NCBI GenBank assembly: GCA_021324885.1
Contig: JAJPIF010000013.1
Location: forward strand, 1-64,000
Length of the DNA stretch: 64,000 nucleotides
Source of the DNA: Pseudomonadota bacterium
Lineage (GTDB): Bacteria > Desulfobacterota > Binatia > Binatales > Binataceae
Direction: 5' to 3'
The position numbers and the translations under genes are program-made. The notes beneath the pieces are model-generated. The model was given only the letters and a program-made list of their open reading frames with translations. It was not told the origin of the DNA and ran no database searches. Of this stretch, positions 43,087 to 51,978 are shown one piece after another (the first letter of the stretch is position 1; every line of letters begins with the position of its first letter).

Positions 43087-43512
43087 CTAAGCCTGTTTGC
43101 GCAGGCGGAACTTTGGCAGCGTTACTTCCTCGGTGACGTCATCGAACTGGACTTCGACCGGCAGGCCGATGCGCAGTTGGTCGGGCGGGACATCGACCAC
43201 CCAGGTTGCCATTCGCACGCCTTCGTCCAGTTCCACGATCACAATCGCGTAGGGGACCGCATCGGCAAACTGCGGCAACATCGGCTGGCTGGTCGTGGAC
43301 CAACTGAATACTTTGCCCTTTCCGGCCGATTTTGCCCATTCGTAATCGAACGACCCGCAATCCGGGCACATCTCGCGCGGCACATGGCGCCATGCTCCGC
43401 AGCTCGAGCATTTCTGAAACCGCAGTTCGTGCTGCTTGCAGTAGCCGTAGAAATCACGCGCCAGACCCCTCATCGGGGGCAGCAGGCGTTTGTATTGAGA
43501 TGTCGCTTCCAT
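43087..43512 (-). CDS. DUF35 / Zn-ribbon OB-fold protein, thiolase partner
   Basis: 141 residues. N-terminal helix with FYGYCKQHELRFQKC, zinc ribbon CSSCG and CPDCG (about 35-52), then an OB-fold (GKGKVFSWSTTSQPML, VPYAIVIVELDEGV, ATWVVDVPPDQLRIGLPVEVQF). It lies 3 nt after the thiolase on the same strand, the usual arrangement for the DUF35/SCP2-thiolase complexes. It is a clear paralogue in type of the protein at 23000-23449. Confidence 0.9.
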   Translation of the reverse strand: MEATSQYKRLLPPMRGLARDFYGYCKQHELRFQKCSSCGAWRHVPREMCPDCGSFDYEWAKSAGKGKVFSWSTTSQPMLPQFADAVPYAIVIVELDEGVRMATWVVDVPPDQLRIGLPVEVQFDDVTEEVTLPKFRLRKQA

Positions 43513-43515
43513 GTC

Positions 43516-44685
43516 CTACCTCCTGAGCACCACGAGGCTTCCGTCGCCGAAATCGCCGAACCCGGTGACCACGCCGACTTCCGCGTCCTTGACCTGGCGT
43601 TCGCCGCACTGACCGCGCAACTGCCGCGTCGCCTCGGCAATATGATTGACGCCGGCCACGTGAGCCTCGGAAAGCAGCCCGCCATGAGTGTTGAATGGCA
43701 ACTCGCCGCCCAGCTCAATGCGCCCGTTCTGGACGAATTGCCAGGCCTCGCCCAGTTTGCATACCCCCAGCGCCTCCAGTTCCAGCAGCACGATATGAGT
43801 GAAACAGTCGTAAATTTGAACGAAGTCGAGATCTCGCACGCCGACCTCCGCCATCTCAAAGGCTTTGGGCGCGGCGTAAAACAACCCGATTTTGAAGAAG
43901 TCCTTGCGCCCTGGAATGTCGTCGGCAGGCAGCGGATGGCCCTCGGCGGTGCCCGCGATATATACCGGCCGCTGCTTCAGATCTTTGGCGCGCTCGGCCG
44001 AACTGATGATCACCGCGCAGGCGCCGTCGGTCTCAAGGCAGCAGTCGAACAGCCGGAATGGTTGCGCGATCATGCGCGCGTTGCGATAGTCCTCCATCGT
44101 CAGAGGACGGCCGCGCATGTAGGCCTTGTCGTTGAGTTGGGCGTGTTTGCGCGCGGCCAATGCGACCGCCGCCGGCCCTTCGATGGGGACCTGGAATTCC
44201 TGGATGTAGCGCGTCGCCAGCCAGGCGAACCATTGCGCCGGGACCGCCAGTCCATAGGGCATGTAGTATTCCGACATGGTCAGACCGAACGAGGGCGGGA
44301 GGCCAACGGGCCCGCTGCGTCCGGCACCGCGCACGCCGGCGCCGGAATAAGCGTTCCATCCGACCGGAATCAGGACGTTGTTCGCGATTCCCAACGCCAC
44401 CGCCATCGCCGCCGTCTGCACAGCCGCAACCGGCGCCGCCCCGCCGATATTGCTGGACGCAGAGTAGCGAAGGTCGGGAATTCCGAGATTGGCCGCCAGA
44501 TGCTCGACCGTCGGCATCGGCATCGGCAGCACCATCCCGTCGATATCGTGCGGTTTGAGGCCGGCGTCGTCGAGCGCAGCCATGGTTGCGTGCAGAATCT
44601 GGTTAAGCTGGCTGCGATCGGTGCCGCGCGTGTATGCGGTCTCACCGACCCCGACCACACAGGCCTTGTCTTTTAATGGATGCAT
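43516..44685 (-). CDS. Thiolase-fold protein (SCP2/lipid-transfer type)
   Basis: 389 residues. Thiolase fold: KACVVGVGETAYTRG, SASSNIGGAAPVAAVQTAAMAV, YGLAVPAQWFAWLATRYIQE, FDCCLETDGACAVII, VQIYDCFTHIVLLELEALG and LPFNTHGGLLSEAHVAG. The dimer-core stretch has Gly-Gly-Ala and no nucleophilic Cys, so it is not a classical thiolase; Ltp-type retro-aldolase or acyl-transfer roles are possible. It is co-directional with its DUF35 partner and convergent with the acyl-CoA ligase. RBS and promoter are not striking. Confidence 0.87.
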   Translation of the reverse strand: MHPLKDKACVVGVGETAYTRGTDRSQLNQILHATMAALDDAGLKPHDIDGMVLPMPMPTVEHLAANLGIPDLRYSASSNIGGAAPVAAVQTAAMAVALGIANNVLIPVGWNAYSGAGVRGAGRSGPVGLPPSFGLTMSEYYMPYGLAVPAQWFAWLATRYIQEFQVPIEGPAAVALAARKHAQLNDKAYMRGRPLTMEDYRNARMIAQPFRLFDCCLETDGACAVIISSAERAKDLKQRPVYIAGTAEGHPLPADDIPGRKDFFKIGLFYAAPKAFEMAEVGVRDLDFVQIYDCFTHIVLLELEALGVCKLGEAWQFVQNGRIELGGELPFNTHGGLLSEAHVAGVNHIAEATRQLRGQCGERQVKDAEVGVVTGFGDFGDGSLVVLRR

Positions 44686-44833
44686 CTGTCGTCCTCCCGC
44701 CTGCGAATTGGTCCCGAAGGCTGTGATTTGGAATACAACCCGGTTGATGCGCCGTCGTCAAGCACCGCACTATTACCCCGGTTGACGCGAATAGGAGTAG
44801 GCTGAATCAGCGTTAATCAAGGGAGTGCTGCCG

Positions 44834-45127
44834 ATGCTGTACATCGCCTTATACAAGAACAAGCCGGGAGTCGCGCTCAAGAGCAAGGAGGTAATGGAAA
44901 AGTCGCGCAAATGGTGGAACGAAGGCGGTAAGCCCAAGGGTTTAAAGACCATCGCCATATACGGCGCACTTGGCACGGACGCCCCCGATGTGATCGTCTT
45001 CGAAACCGATAGTCACGACGACATCCGCAAGATGATCAGTTTCTGGCGCGATACGACCGACTTTGAGGTCTTTCCGGGAATCGACCTGGCGTCGGATTTC
45101 CGCAAACAGGGAATGAAGGTGTCCTAG
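44834..45127 (+). CDS. DUF3303-like small protein
   Basis: 97 residues from the ATG at 44834, with AGGGAG eight bases upstream; a GTG three codons earlier is possible. Ferredoxin-like alpha+beta pattern: MLYIALYKNKPG, KWWNEGGKPKGLKTIAIYGALG, VIVFETDSHDDIRKMI and FWRDTTDFEVFPGIDL. The P-x-G-x-K...ETD...FW...DFEV-x-P order matches DUF3303 as I know it. No function is established for that family. It is divergent from the thiolase and stands alone. Confidence 0.68.
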   Translation: MLYIALYKNKPGVALKSKEVMEKSRKWWNEGGKPKGLKTIAIYGALGTDAPDVIVFETDSHDDIRKMISFWRDTTDFEVFPGIDLASDFRKQGMKVS

Positions 45128-45167
45128 CCTGAACCCAAAATCCCGACGCGCCAGATAAGGCGAAGCG

Positions 45168-46289
45168 TTAGCGGCTCGACACCAGGTTTTCGAACAGACG
45201 CACGTAGCGATCGGCCATCAATGCCGGCGCGAACTCGCGGCGCGCGCGCTCCAGCCCTCTGCTGGTGATCTCGCCTCCCAGTTCCGGATTTTTCAGCAGT
45301 CGGATCAGCGCCGAGGCCAGGTCATCAACCGCGTCAGGGCGCGCCAGGATTGCGGCGGGCTCCTCGGCACCGGTAACGTCCGTGACTCCGCCCAATGCGT
45401 AGGCGACGATAGGGATGCCGCACGCCATCGCATCGAGCGCCGTTTGCGAAAGCCCCTCGCGCAAAGTCGAACGGGTGGCGATCAGGATGGCGTCGGAGGC
45501 GACCATCGCGGGAACAACATCGTCCAGATGGCCAAAAAATCGCACCTTCGTTTCGACGCCAAAGCGGCGCGCCAAATCCTTCCCGTCCGGTGTGCGGTGC
45601 CGGGTGTCCTTGCGCCCGCAAACCAGCATATTCACATCGCCCAAAACCTGATTGGCATGGCGCAGCGCCGCCATCGCATCTTCGATTCCCTTGCCCAGGT
45701 TGATCCCCCCAAAAAACCCGACCCAGCGGCCGGCAGGCGCCAGCCCGAGGCTGGTTCGGGCACGGATGCGCTCGGCAAAATCCGGCGGGCTTGGCCGAAC
45801 CGGGAACCGGGTAGCATTGACAATCGTATGCACCTTGGCAGGGGCGATTGCCGAATCCACCAGCAAAGTTTCGCGCACGCTGCTGCTCACCGCCACGACG
45901 GCGTCGGCGCGCCGTCCCACCAGGTGCCGCAGCGGCGAGGAAATCGGCAGTCCCATGTGCCGGACCAGGACCAGTCGCGGACCGCTGAGCTTACGCGGCA
46001 TCAGAGACGACCACACCCACAGGTCGGAGGTGGTGACCAGCAACAAATCGGGCGATGAAATCCAAACCGTCCTGGCGATCAAAAAAGGCGCGAACACGTT
46101 GAGCGAGCCTCCGATCATGGCCGGATAAACCCGAATTCCGGCCTTGATTAGCGCGCTTTGCCATTGCCGGCCGCGCGGGCACACGGCCTCCACGCGATGC
46201 CCCCGCTTCAGCAATATTTCAGCCAGTTGCAGGGTCACCCTCTCGGCACCACCAACGATGCGCGCACCGGAAACCAGCAGGATCTTCAT
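45168..46289 (-). CDS. Glycosyltransferase family 4
   Basis: 373 residues, GT-B fold. N-terminal VSGARIVGGAERVTLQLAEIL is a standard GT4 acceptor-domain opening. Further on are VGFFGGINLGKGIEDAMAAL, RFFGHLDDVVPAMVASDAI and the donor motif REGLSQTALDAMACGIPIVA. The EX7E pair reads EX7D here (Asp in the second position), a tolerated but less common form. It probably uses a nucleotide sugar to extend a surface glycan at the cytoplasmic membrane. It converges with the DUF3303-like gene and lies at the edge of the glycan region. Confidence 0.88.
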   Translation of the reverse strand: MKILLVSGARIVGGAERVTLQLAEILLKRGHRVEAVCPRGRQWQSALIKAGIRVYPAMIGGSLNVFAPFLIARTVWISSPDLLLVTTSDLWVWSSLMPRKLSGPRLVLVRHMGLPISSPLRHLVGRRADAVVAVSSSVRETLLVDSAIAPAKVHTIVNATRFPVRPSPPDFAERIRARTSLGLAPAGRWVGFFGGINLGKGIEDAMAALRHANQVLGDVNMLVCGRKDTRHRTPDGKDLARRFGVETKVRFFGHLDDVVPAMVASDAILIATRSTLREGLSQTALDAMACGIPIVAYALGGVTDVTGAEEPAAILARPDAVDDLASALIRLLKNPELGGEITSRGLERARREFAPALMADRYVRLFENLVSSR

Positions 46290-46589
46290 CGACTCAGTCT
46301 CAGCTTTAATAGTTCATTCATGCCAGCCTGGCGACAGTTTTCCTCGCTTTGAGGAGGGCGATCACCATATGCCGCAATCGCTTCTCGCATCGCCATAACC
46401 GAGCTTGCGGTCCGATCCCGGTAAGGCAATTGAGATGCGTCTATGCTCTCGATAGCTGTCCACCGGCCACGTAATATGATTGGTTGGATGCGGTCGGCGC
46501 TTGGTCGCGCCGGCACTGGTGCAGCTTTGAAGCCTGCGGTTGAATCATCTGCGATAGAACTCGGCGCTCCCGGATGGCGCTTGGGGGAT
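46290..46589. other. Divergent region between GT4 and the LptG-type gene
   Basis: About 300 bp. From an ATG at 46443 the frame of the next gene is open, giving a possible 49-residue N-terminal extension that is polar and unlike any LptG N-terminus. Otherwise nothing is recognised. Confidence 0.3.
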
Positions 46590-47714
46590 ATGGACGTCGG
46601 CGCAAGCGGAGGTGTGCGCAAACACGGGCGCCGCCTTCCCCCCACCGCCGCATGGCTGGTTGTCAGGATGTTCGGCGAAACCTTCCTGGGTGCGCTCCTG
46701 ACCTTTATCGTGCTCGATTTGCTGGCTTCCTTCATCGACAAGTTTGACGACCTGGTTTCCTACGGTTTGTTTAAGCCGGCTGGAATGGAATACCTGATTC
46801 TCAAACTGCCTTTGATGACCACGCAACTGATCCCGGTCGCCTGCCTGGCCGGCGTCTTACTGGGCATGGCAATGCTTAATCGCAACGGTGAATTGCTTGC
46901 CCTTCAGGGGCTGGGAATCAGCCGATGGGGAATCGCTTTCCCCCTATTACTGATTTCGGTATTGCTATCGGCGGTTACCTTTGGCCTCAACGAAACGGTA
47001 GTTCCGGGCGCGACCCGGCAATCGAAATACCTGCTCGACGGCGTAATCCACCATCAGGCGCAATTCAACTATATGGCGCAAAACTGGTTGCGGACGCGCG
47101 ACTGCTTTGTCGGGGTCAAGAGCTACGACACTGTGCATCAGCGATTGTTGGGCCTGCGTATTTTTCAACTCGGGCCCGACTACACGATCCGTGCTATTTA
47201 CAGCGCCGAGAGCGCGGATTGGAACGGCAGGCAATGGATTTTCGCGGGGCTGAAGGTGCTTAACCTCAAGCATCCCAAGGGCGAACTGAAACAGAAACCG
47301 GCGCCACGCTTTCACCTCGACGCCAAACCTGGAGATTTTTCCTTCGCGCTATTAACTCCGGAGGAATTCAGCCTTTCCGAACTCGACAAGTATATCGCCA
47401 AGCTGCGCCGCAACGGCCTCGACCCGGGCTCCTACCTGGTCGACCGCGACGTGAAATTCGCGCTGCCCCTTTCCTGCCTCGTGATGATGTTTTGCGGCCT
47501 CGCCCTCAGCCTGGATCCGGTGCCGCGCTCATCCGGTGCCGGACGTGGCTTTATTCTTGGCCTCGGCTTGGGTGTCAGTTACTGGATCACCCTGGGCTTC
47601 ACCATTTCTTTTGGAAGATCGGGCATTATGCCCGCCTGGCTGGCGGCGTGGCTGCCCAATCTGTTGTTCGCCCTTTTGGGGACGGCGCTGTTCCTGACCG
47701 GCGAAGAGCGCTGA
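46590..47714 (+). CDS. lptG: LptF/LptG-family permease
   Basis: 374 residues from the ATG at 46590; an ATG at 46443 gives 423 residues, but E. coli LptF/G are about 360-366 and the extra part lacks hydrophobicity. YjgP/YjgQ pattern: helix 1 with FGETFLGALLTFIVLDLLASF, ILKLPLMTTQLIPVACLAGVLLGMAMLNRNGELLALQGLGIS (helices 2-3), a periplasmic beta-jellyroll domain (about 150-270), then three C-terminal helices with FALPLSCLVMMFCGLALS and GLGLGVSYWI. It forms half of the LptB2FG channel that extracts LPS. The LptF partner is not adjacent in this window. The following locus codes for glycan enzymes. Confidence 0.85.
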   Translation: MDVGASGGVRKHGRRLPPTAAWLVVRMFGETFLGALLTFIVLDLLASFIDKFDDLVSYGLFKPAGMEYLILKLPLMTTQLIPVACLAGVLLGMAMLNRNGELLALQGLGISRWGIAFPLLLISVLLSAVTFGLNETVVPGATRQSKYLLDGVIHHQAQFNYMAQNWLRTRDCFVGVKSYDTVHQRLLGLRIFQLGPDYTIRAIYSAESADWNGRQWIFAGLKVLNLKHPKGELKQKPAPRFHLDAKPGDFSFALLTPEEFSLSELDKYIAKLRRNGLDPGSYLVDRDVKFALPLSCLVMMFCGLALSLDPVPRSSGAGRGFILGLGLGVSYWITLGFTISFGRSGIMPAWLAAWLPNLLFALLGTALFLTGEER

Positions 47715-47737
47715 GCGTCCAGCGGTCGTTCTCCTAT

Positions 47738-47767
47738 TTGGTCTTATCCCCCTTATTTTGATATATT
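47738..47767 (+). promoter_or_regulatory. Candidate sigma-70 promoter before the IPT/TIG-like gene
   Basis: TTGGTC (47738-47743) and TATATT (47762-47767) separated by 18 bp, in an AT-rich patch of otherwise GC-rich DNA between two co-directional genes. It is about 60 bp upstream of the GTG. Plausible by position and match only. Confidence 0.35.
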
Positions 47768-47815
47768 GCCCGCCAGCGCGCTAAACCTCCCGCAATCCGG
47801 GCGGTTGCGCTAAAA

Positions 47816-47823
47816 GGGGGGGG
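47816..47823 (+). repeat. Eight-G homopolymer in the ribosome-binding region
   Basis: A run of eight G preceded by AAAA and followed by ACTC and the GTG start at 47828. It supplies the Shine-Dalgarno contacts for the secreted protein. Homopolymer G tracts are prone to slippage, so its length could vary between cells. Confidence 0.55.
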
Positions 47824-47827
47824 ACTC

Positions 47828-48910
47828 GTGGCTACGCATCGACTGTTTCCAAGCGCCGCTATTCTGCTGCTTGCCTTATTGCTACGACCCGGCCTTGTTG
47901 GCGGGCAGGGGTGGACCGCAAAGGTCCGGACTCAGGGTTCTGTTAATGGGTCCGCGACTACTGGCCCTGCGATTAGCAGCGTTCCCGGTGTTATCGACGT
48001 TGGCGACAACTTCGTCATCTCCGGCACGGGCTTTGATCCGGACTCGTTGGTCAATTTCTTCGTCGCGACATCCAGCGGCGCGATAAACTACGGTCCGCTG
48101 GTTCCGTGGTCCATTCTCAGCAACAGCCTCAGCGTCTTTGTTCCGGTATCAGTCAGCCAGGGCCAGGGAGTCGTTAGTATGGAGGTCGTCAACACCGACC
48201 AGGTGGGCTTTGTTTCCAATACGGCTTACGCCTTGCTTCAGGGCAATCCAGCCGCGGGGTTTCCAAGTCTCGTCGCGATCAATGGGAATGGTTTGTCTCC
48301 CACCAGCCTCAACCCTGGTATCGCGCTGGCTAATGTTGAAACCGTCGTGGTTCCGGGCTCAACCGTAACGCTGACCGGGAAAGGTTTCGATACTGACAAC
48401 GGTGTCGCCGTGGACGTGTTCTGCGGATGTCCGGGCGGCAAAGCCGGGCCGTATTATTTCACCCACGGCACCGCAGGCTTAACTTCGACCGGGCTGACCT
48501 TCACCTTGCCGTCGGGCGCGTCAGGCCCGGTCACAGGTCCAGGGTCGATCCGGGTCACCAATCTGGGCAATTTCCTTGCCAGCGCCTCCGTTGCAGTGCC
48601 GATCGGCGCGCGCATCACGGTGACCAGCGTCAGTCAGTCAGGCTCGACCATAACCGTAAACGGCACCGGGTTCTCCAATCTCACCGTGATCAACCTTTTC
48701 AATGAACAGGGCGGCTCGGTGGTCAACCTGGGCGGCCTGGATTCCGAAGGCAACCCGAACATCACCATCAGCCTTGTCAGCGACAAGCAGTTCACCTTCA
48801 CCTTGCCTGCCGGCGTTTCGGGTGCCGCTTATGTGCAGGCGCTCAATCCGCCCTTCATACCGTTCACCAGTTCGGGTAACTCGTCCGGCGGCGCTTTCAC
48901 TGCCAATTAG
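47828..48910 (+). CDS. Secreted protein with IPT/TIG-like repeats
   Basis: 360 residues from a GTG; signal peptide about 1-26 (FPSAAILLLALLLRPGLVGG). The mature protein is rich in Gly, Ser, Thr, Val and has about three Ig-like units, each beginning with an xVxxGxxxxIxGxGF element: PGVIDVGDNFVISGTGFDPDS, VVVPGSTVTLTGKGFDTDN and SQSGSTITVNGTGFSNLT. That is the IPT/TIG hallmark. Two Cys (FCGCPGG) occur in the second unit. It is probably an extracellular or outer-membrane-associated adhesive or structural protein. It sits between the LptG-type gene and a glycan methyltransferase. Confidence 0.75.
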   Translation: MATHRLFPSAAILLLALLLRPGLVGGQGWTAKVRTQGSVNGSATTGPAISSVPGVIDVGDNFVISGTGFDPDSLVNFFVATSSGAINYGPLVPWSILSNSLSVFVPVSVSQGQGVVSMEVVNTDQVGFVSNTAYALLQGNPAAGFPSLVAINGNGLSPTSLNPGIALANVETVVVPGSTVTLTGKGFDTDNGVAVDVFCGCPGGKAGPYYFTHGTAGLTSTGLTFTLPSGASGPVTGPGSIRVTNLGNFLASASVAVPIGARITVTSVSQSGSTITVNGTGFSNLTVINLFNEQGGSVVNLGGLDSEGNPNITISLVSDKQFTFTLPAGVSGAAYVQALNPPFIPFTSSGNSSGGAFTAN

Positions 48911-48979
48911 GTTGAAGCCGTCGCAACGATGCCTCCAGCGCCGGGTTAGGTTACAATCATCGGCGCTAAGGAGACGGTG

Positions 48980-50377
48980 ATGGACGAAGACCGCAATATC
49001 GATCTCGACCGGATGATGGAACAGATGCGGTTGAAGATCCGCGAGAACCGGCGCAGCGCCGGCTCCGCTTGTACCACTGAGGAACGCGGCGCTCAATTAA
49101 ATCGCGATCTCGGCGAGCTCCATCGCGCTTACGATCTTGGTCAGGTATCGCTGGACCCCGGCCGCAGGCGTTTCGGCCGCGTAATGTTGCGGGCGGCAGA
49201 AACGGTGGCCGGTTTGCTGGCGCCCATAACCCGCCGTCAATCCGAGTACAACGCCGCCAATACCCGGCTGATCACTCATCTGAACAGTGAAATCGAGGCA
49301 ATGCAGGCCAGGTTCAAGGAATTGGCCGAATCCGGCATACGGCAGGCAGAGGAAAGTCAAAGACACATTCAGGTCCTGATGCGCGGGCTGACCAAATCCT
49401 ATACCGACGATCTGGCTGCGCATGCGCAAACGCTCGCGGATCTGAGACGGCGTCTGGACGCATCGGAGGGACGCCTTTCGGTATTCGAGCATCGGCAGCG
49501 TGAAATTGGCGATCGCGTTCAATCATTCGACGAATTGCGTGAGATCCTGGTCAAATCGCGCGGCCATCTGGATGAACTAAGGCTGATCCGCCAGCGGCTG
49601 TTGCGCCTGGAGCGCAGGCTGCGCCATCTGCTGGCCGGACAGCCGTCCCCGGATGGGGCCGTTTCCTTGCCGTCGGCTTCTTCATACCAAAGCCTGAGCG
49701 GGATGGATTACGTCGCCTTTGAAGATCGCGTGCGCGACAGTCAAACCGTCAAAGAAAAGCAACGGCGTTATCTGAAGTACTTCGCCGGCAAATCCCCGGT
49801 GATCGACGCCGGATGCGGCAAGGGCGAATTCCTCGAATTGCTGCACGCTGCGGGAATCGATGCCAAGGGCCTCGATCTCAATCTCGATATGACGCTCGAA
49901 TGCCGGGAAAAGGGACTCGAAGTCGAGCATTGCGACGCGATCGAATACCTCGCGCGTCAGCCCGACGCTTCGGTCGGAGGCATCTTTTCCGCCCAGGTAA
50001 TCGAGCATCTGACTTCCGCCCAGCTCAGCGCGATGATCGCGTTGAGCTGGCGCAAGCTGAAGCCGGGAGGCGTCGTGGTGCTCGAGACGCTCAACCCTGA
50101 GTCGATTTTCGTTCAATACAGATGGTTCTGGATGGATCCGAGCCACGTGCGCCTGGTCCATCCGCAGACCCTTCAGTTCATGCTCGAATCGACCGGCTTC
50201 AGCGACGTGGCGTGCGAATTTCTAAGCCCCCCGCACGAAGGTATCCCGCTCCCTCCCCTGCACACGGGCGCAAACGGGTCGCTGGACGAATTCAACCAAG
50301 CCACGGATTACCTGAATAAGCTGTTATACGGCCCATGGGAGTACGCGATGATCGGCACAAAAAATCTCTCCACCTGA
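48980..50377 (+). CDS. SAM methyltransferase with long coiled-coil N-terminus
   Basis: 465 residues from the ATG at 48980, six bases after AAGGAGA. Residues about 95-215 are a heptad-rich coiled coil (LNSEIEAMQARFKELAE, LADLRRRLDASEGRL, LRLIRQRLLRLERRL). The methyltransferase domain follows: motif I VIDAGCGKGEFLELL (about 274-288), GLDLN, QVIEHL and LKPGGVVVLET. A C-terminal cap has WMDPSHVRLVHPQTLQFML. The fusion of a coiled coil to a methyltransferase recalls enzymes that cap O-polysaccharides and set chain length (WbdD-like), but no kinase domain is seen. It probably modifies the glycan made by the neighbouring transferases. Confidence 0.82.
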   Translation: MDEDRNIDLDRMMEQMRLKIRENRRSAGSACTTEERGAQLNRDLGELHRAYDLGQVSLDPGRRRFGRVMLRAAETVAGLLAPITRRQSEYNAANTRLITHLNSEIEAMQARFKELAESGIRQAEESQRHIQVLMRGLTKSYTDDLAAHAQTLADLRRRLDASEGRLSVFEHRQREIGDRVQSFDELREILVKSRGHLDELRLIRQRLLRLERRLRHLLAGQPSPDGAVSLPSASSYQSLSGMDYVAFEDRVRDSQTVKEKQRRYLKYFAGKSPVIDAGCGKGEFLELLHAAGIDAKGLDLNLDMTLECREKGLEVEHCDAIEYLARQPDASVGGIFSAQVIEHLTSAQLSAMIALSWRKLKPGGVVVLETLNPESIFVQYRWFWMDPSHVRLVHPQTLQFMLESTGFSDVACEFLSPPHEGIPLPPLHTGANGSLDEFNQATDYLNKLLYGPWEYAMIGTKNLST

Positions 50378-50421
50378 AAGCGGGAAGCGGTCGCAGGAAA
50401 AAAGCAGGCGGCCACGCTCTT

Positions 50422-51843
50422 TCAAGTGGAAAGAATAGCTGCGAAATCTACGGATAAAACCGCCAGTCCGACAGTGCGGCCGCCCTGGTCTTTGCGTGGC
50501 TCGATCGCGTCGATCAACATCTCGTAACATCCCGCCGGCAGCCGGCACGTAAATTCCGCTTCCTCCCACCCCTTGCCTTGAGACTCCAGCCGGAACCGAA
50601 CGAGTGCATCGAGGCTGCCAACCTCGCGCACGCTGATATCCGCCTTGGGGCCGGCCGTTGTCGCGAAAAATCCGAGATGGCAGCTCTCGGCGCCGTCGAT
50701 CAGGTGGAAAAAAGCCGACGCGTGCGCGTCGGTCCAGCGAAAGCGAAAGCCGTTGTCGCTGGTCTCCAGACAATGCCATCCGAAATTCAGCGCGCCCGTT
50801 TCCGCGTTCCCGTCGAACCTCAAACTGGCGCCCCAAGTAGACGGATCGGGTTGCAATGCGCCGTTCTCCACCACCGGAGGCGGGAACTGGCCCCATGATG
50901 GATCCACCAGGTGCCAGAAAGCGCTCTTGTGGGGCCCAATCCGCCGACGCCATCCAAGAGCCGACACCAGGCGCCCGATGTTCCATATCCACGCCTTCAA
51001 CAGCGCCAGCCGCAACTCGCGCGGGACCCGGGTGAAATGCCCCAGCTCATGCGCAAACCAAGCGGCCAGATGGCGCGCCGGATAGTATTTCAGGACCGTC
51101 CTGATCCGCGCGCGCTCGCACATGTACGCGCGTTGCGGAAGAAACGCGTCTGAGTGGCCCCATCCATGATCGATCCACGCCTGAGGCGCAACCACAACCT
51201 TGTACCCACACGACCACAGCCAGATGCCCAACTCGACATCCTCGTACCATTTGACGGGCAGCGCATCGAAGCGGCCCATCCGCATCAGGGCGTCCTTGCG
51301 TGCGACGATTCCGCAGCCCATCGGGAACAGGACCTCGTGCGGAATCTCGGCGAACTCGTACGGCGCATGATAACAGAAGTCGCCGCCGTAACCCTGCCGG
51401 TTAATCGTTCCGCCGCACGCATTCAATACGATTTTGCGATTGGCGAAGAACACTATCGACGCCACCGCGCCGATGCTTTCATCCGATTCAAGCGTATGCA
51501 CCGCCGCCGCGAGCCAGTCCGGGTTTGCATAGCCGTCATTGTCGATGAACGCGATGATCTCCCCTCTGGCTTGATCGAGTCCAAGATTACGCCCGCCCGG
51601 CACTCCCAAATTGACTGGGCTGTTAACCACGCGAACGCCCCGGCTCGCATATCGCTGCAGGATCGCCGGGCTCGCGTCCGTCGAATTATTATCCACCACG
51701 ATGATTTCAAAATTCGGATAGCTTTGGGCGAGCAGATGCTCCAGGCACCGCTCGATAATCGCGCCGCCGTTGTAATTCAGAACGATGACGCTCACGAGCC
51801 TGCTATTGGCCGCGACGTCAGGAAGTTGTTGGGCGGTTGGCAT
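50422..51843 (-). CDS. Glycosyltransferase family 2 with C-terminal beta-rich module
   Basis: 473 residues from the ATG at 51841-51843; a GTG one codon earlier is possible. GT-A domain: VSVIVLNYNGGAIIERCLEHLL, VVDNNSTDASPAIL, NLGVPGGRNLGLDQARGE, FIDNDGYANPDWL (DND in place of DxD), and MGCGIVARKDALMRMG. A helical link (about 245-310) leads to a C-terminal module from about 330 with GWHCLE, FRFRWTDAHAS and ending GLAVLSVDF. A matching module is in the next GT2 gene. It resembles rhamnosyltransferase-type GT2 enzymes. It is divergent from the next gene and converges with the methyltransferase. Confidence 0.88.
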   Translation of the reverse strand: MPTAQQLPDVAANSRLVSVIVLNYNGGAIIERCLEHLLAQSYPNFEIIVVDNNSTDASPAILQRYASRGVRVVNSPVNLGVPGGRNLGLDQARGEIIAFIDNDGYANPDWLAAAVHTLESDESIGAVASIVFFANRKIVLNACGGTINRQGYGGDFCYHAPYEFAEIPHEVLFPMGCGIVARKDALMRMGRFDALPVKWYEDVELGIWLWSCGYKVVVAPQAWIDHGWGHSDAFLPQRAYMCERARIRTVLKYYPARHLAAWFAHELGHFTRVPRELRLALLKAWIWNIGRLVSALGWRRRIGPHKSAFWHLVDPSWGQFPPPVVENGALQPDPSTWGASLRFDGNAETGALNFGWHCLETSDNGFRFRWTDAHASAFFHLIDGAESCHLGFFATTAGPKADISVREVGSLDALVRFRLESQGKGWEEAEFTCRLPAGCYEMLIDAIEPRKDQGGRTVGLAVLSVDFAAILST

Positions 51844-51978
51844 CACTCAGCCCGCGCTACCCGATTCATCGATGGCTGTTCACGAGTCCCTGCGACAAGG
51901 GCGCTCCCGACTCCCTTCGAAACCCAGATTTGGCTAGAATGGGCCGCCCGAAGCAAGTCTCGGCTCAGCGTATAGTTC

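Noticed and set aside
43177-44676. 499-codon plus-strand frame opposite the DUF35/thiolase pair
   Set aside because: Antisense to two well-supported genes across their boundary; no recognisable domain.
50370-50429. Imperfect inverted repeat CCACCTGAAAG / CTTTCAAGTGG around the convergent gene ends
   Set aside because: Only 11 bp with one mismatch and a 38-nt loop; too weak to call a terminator.
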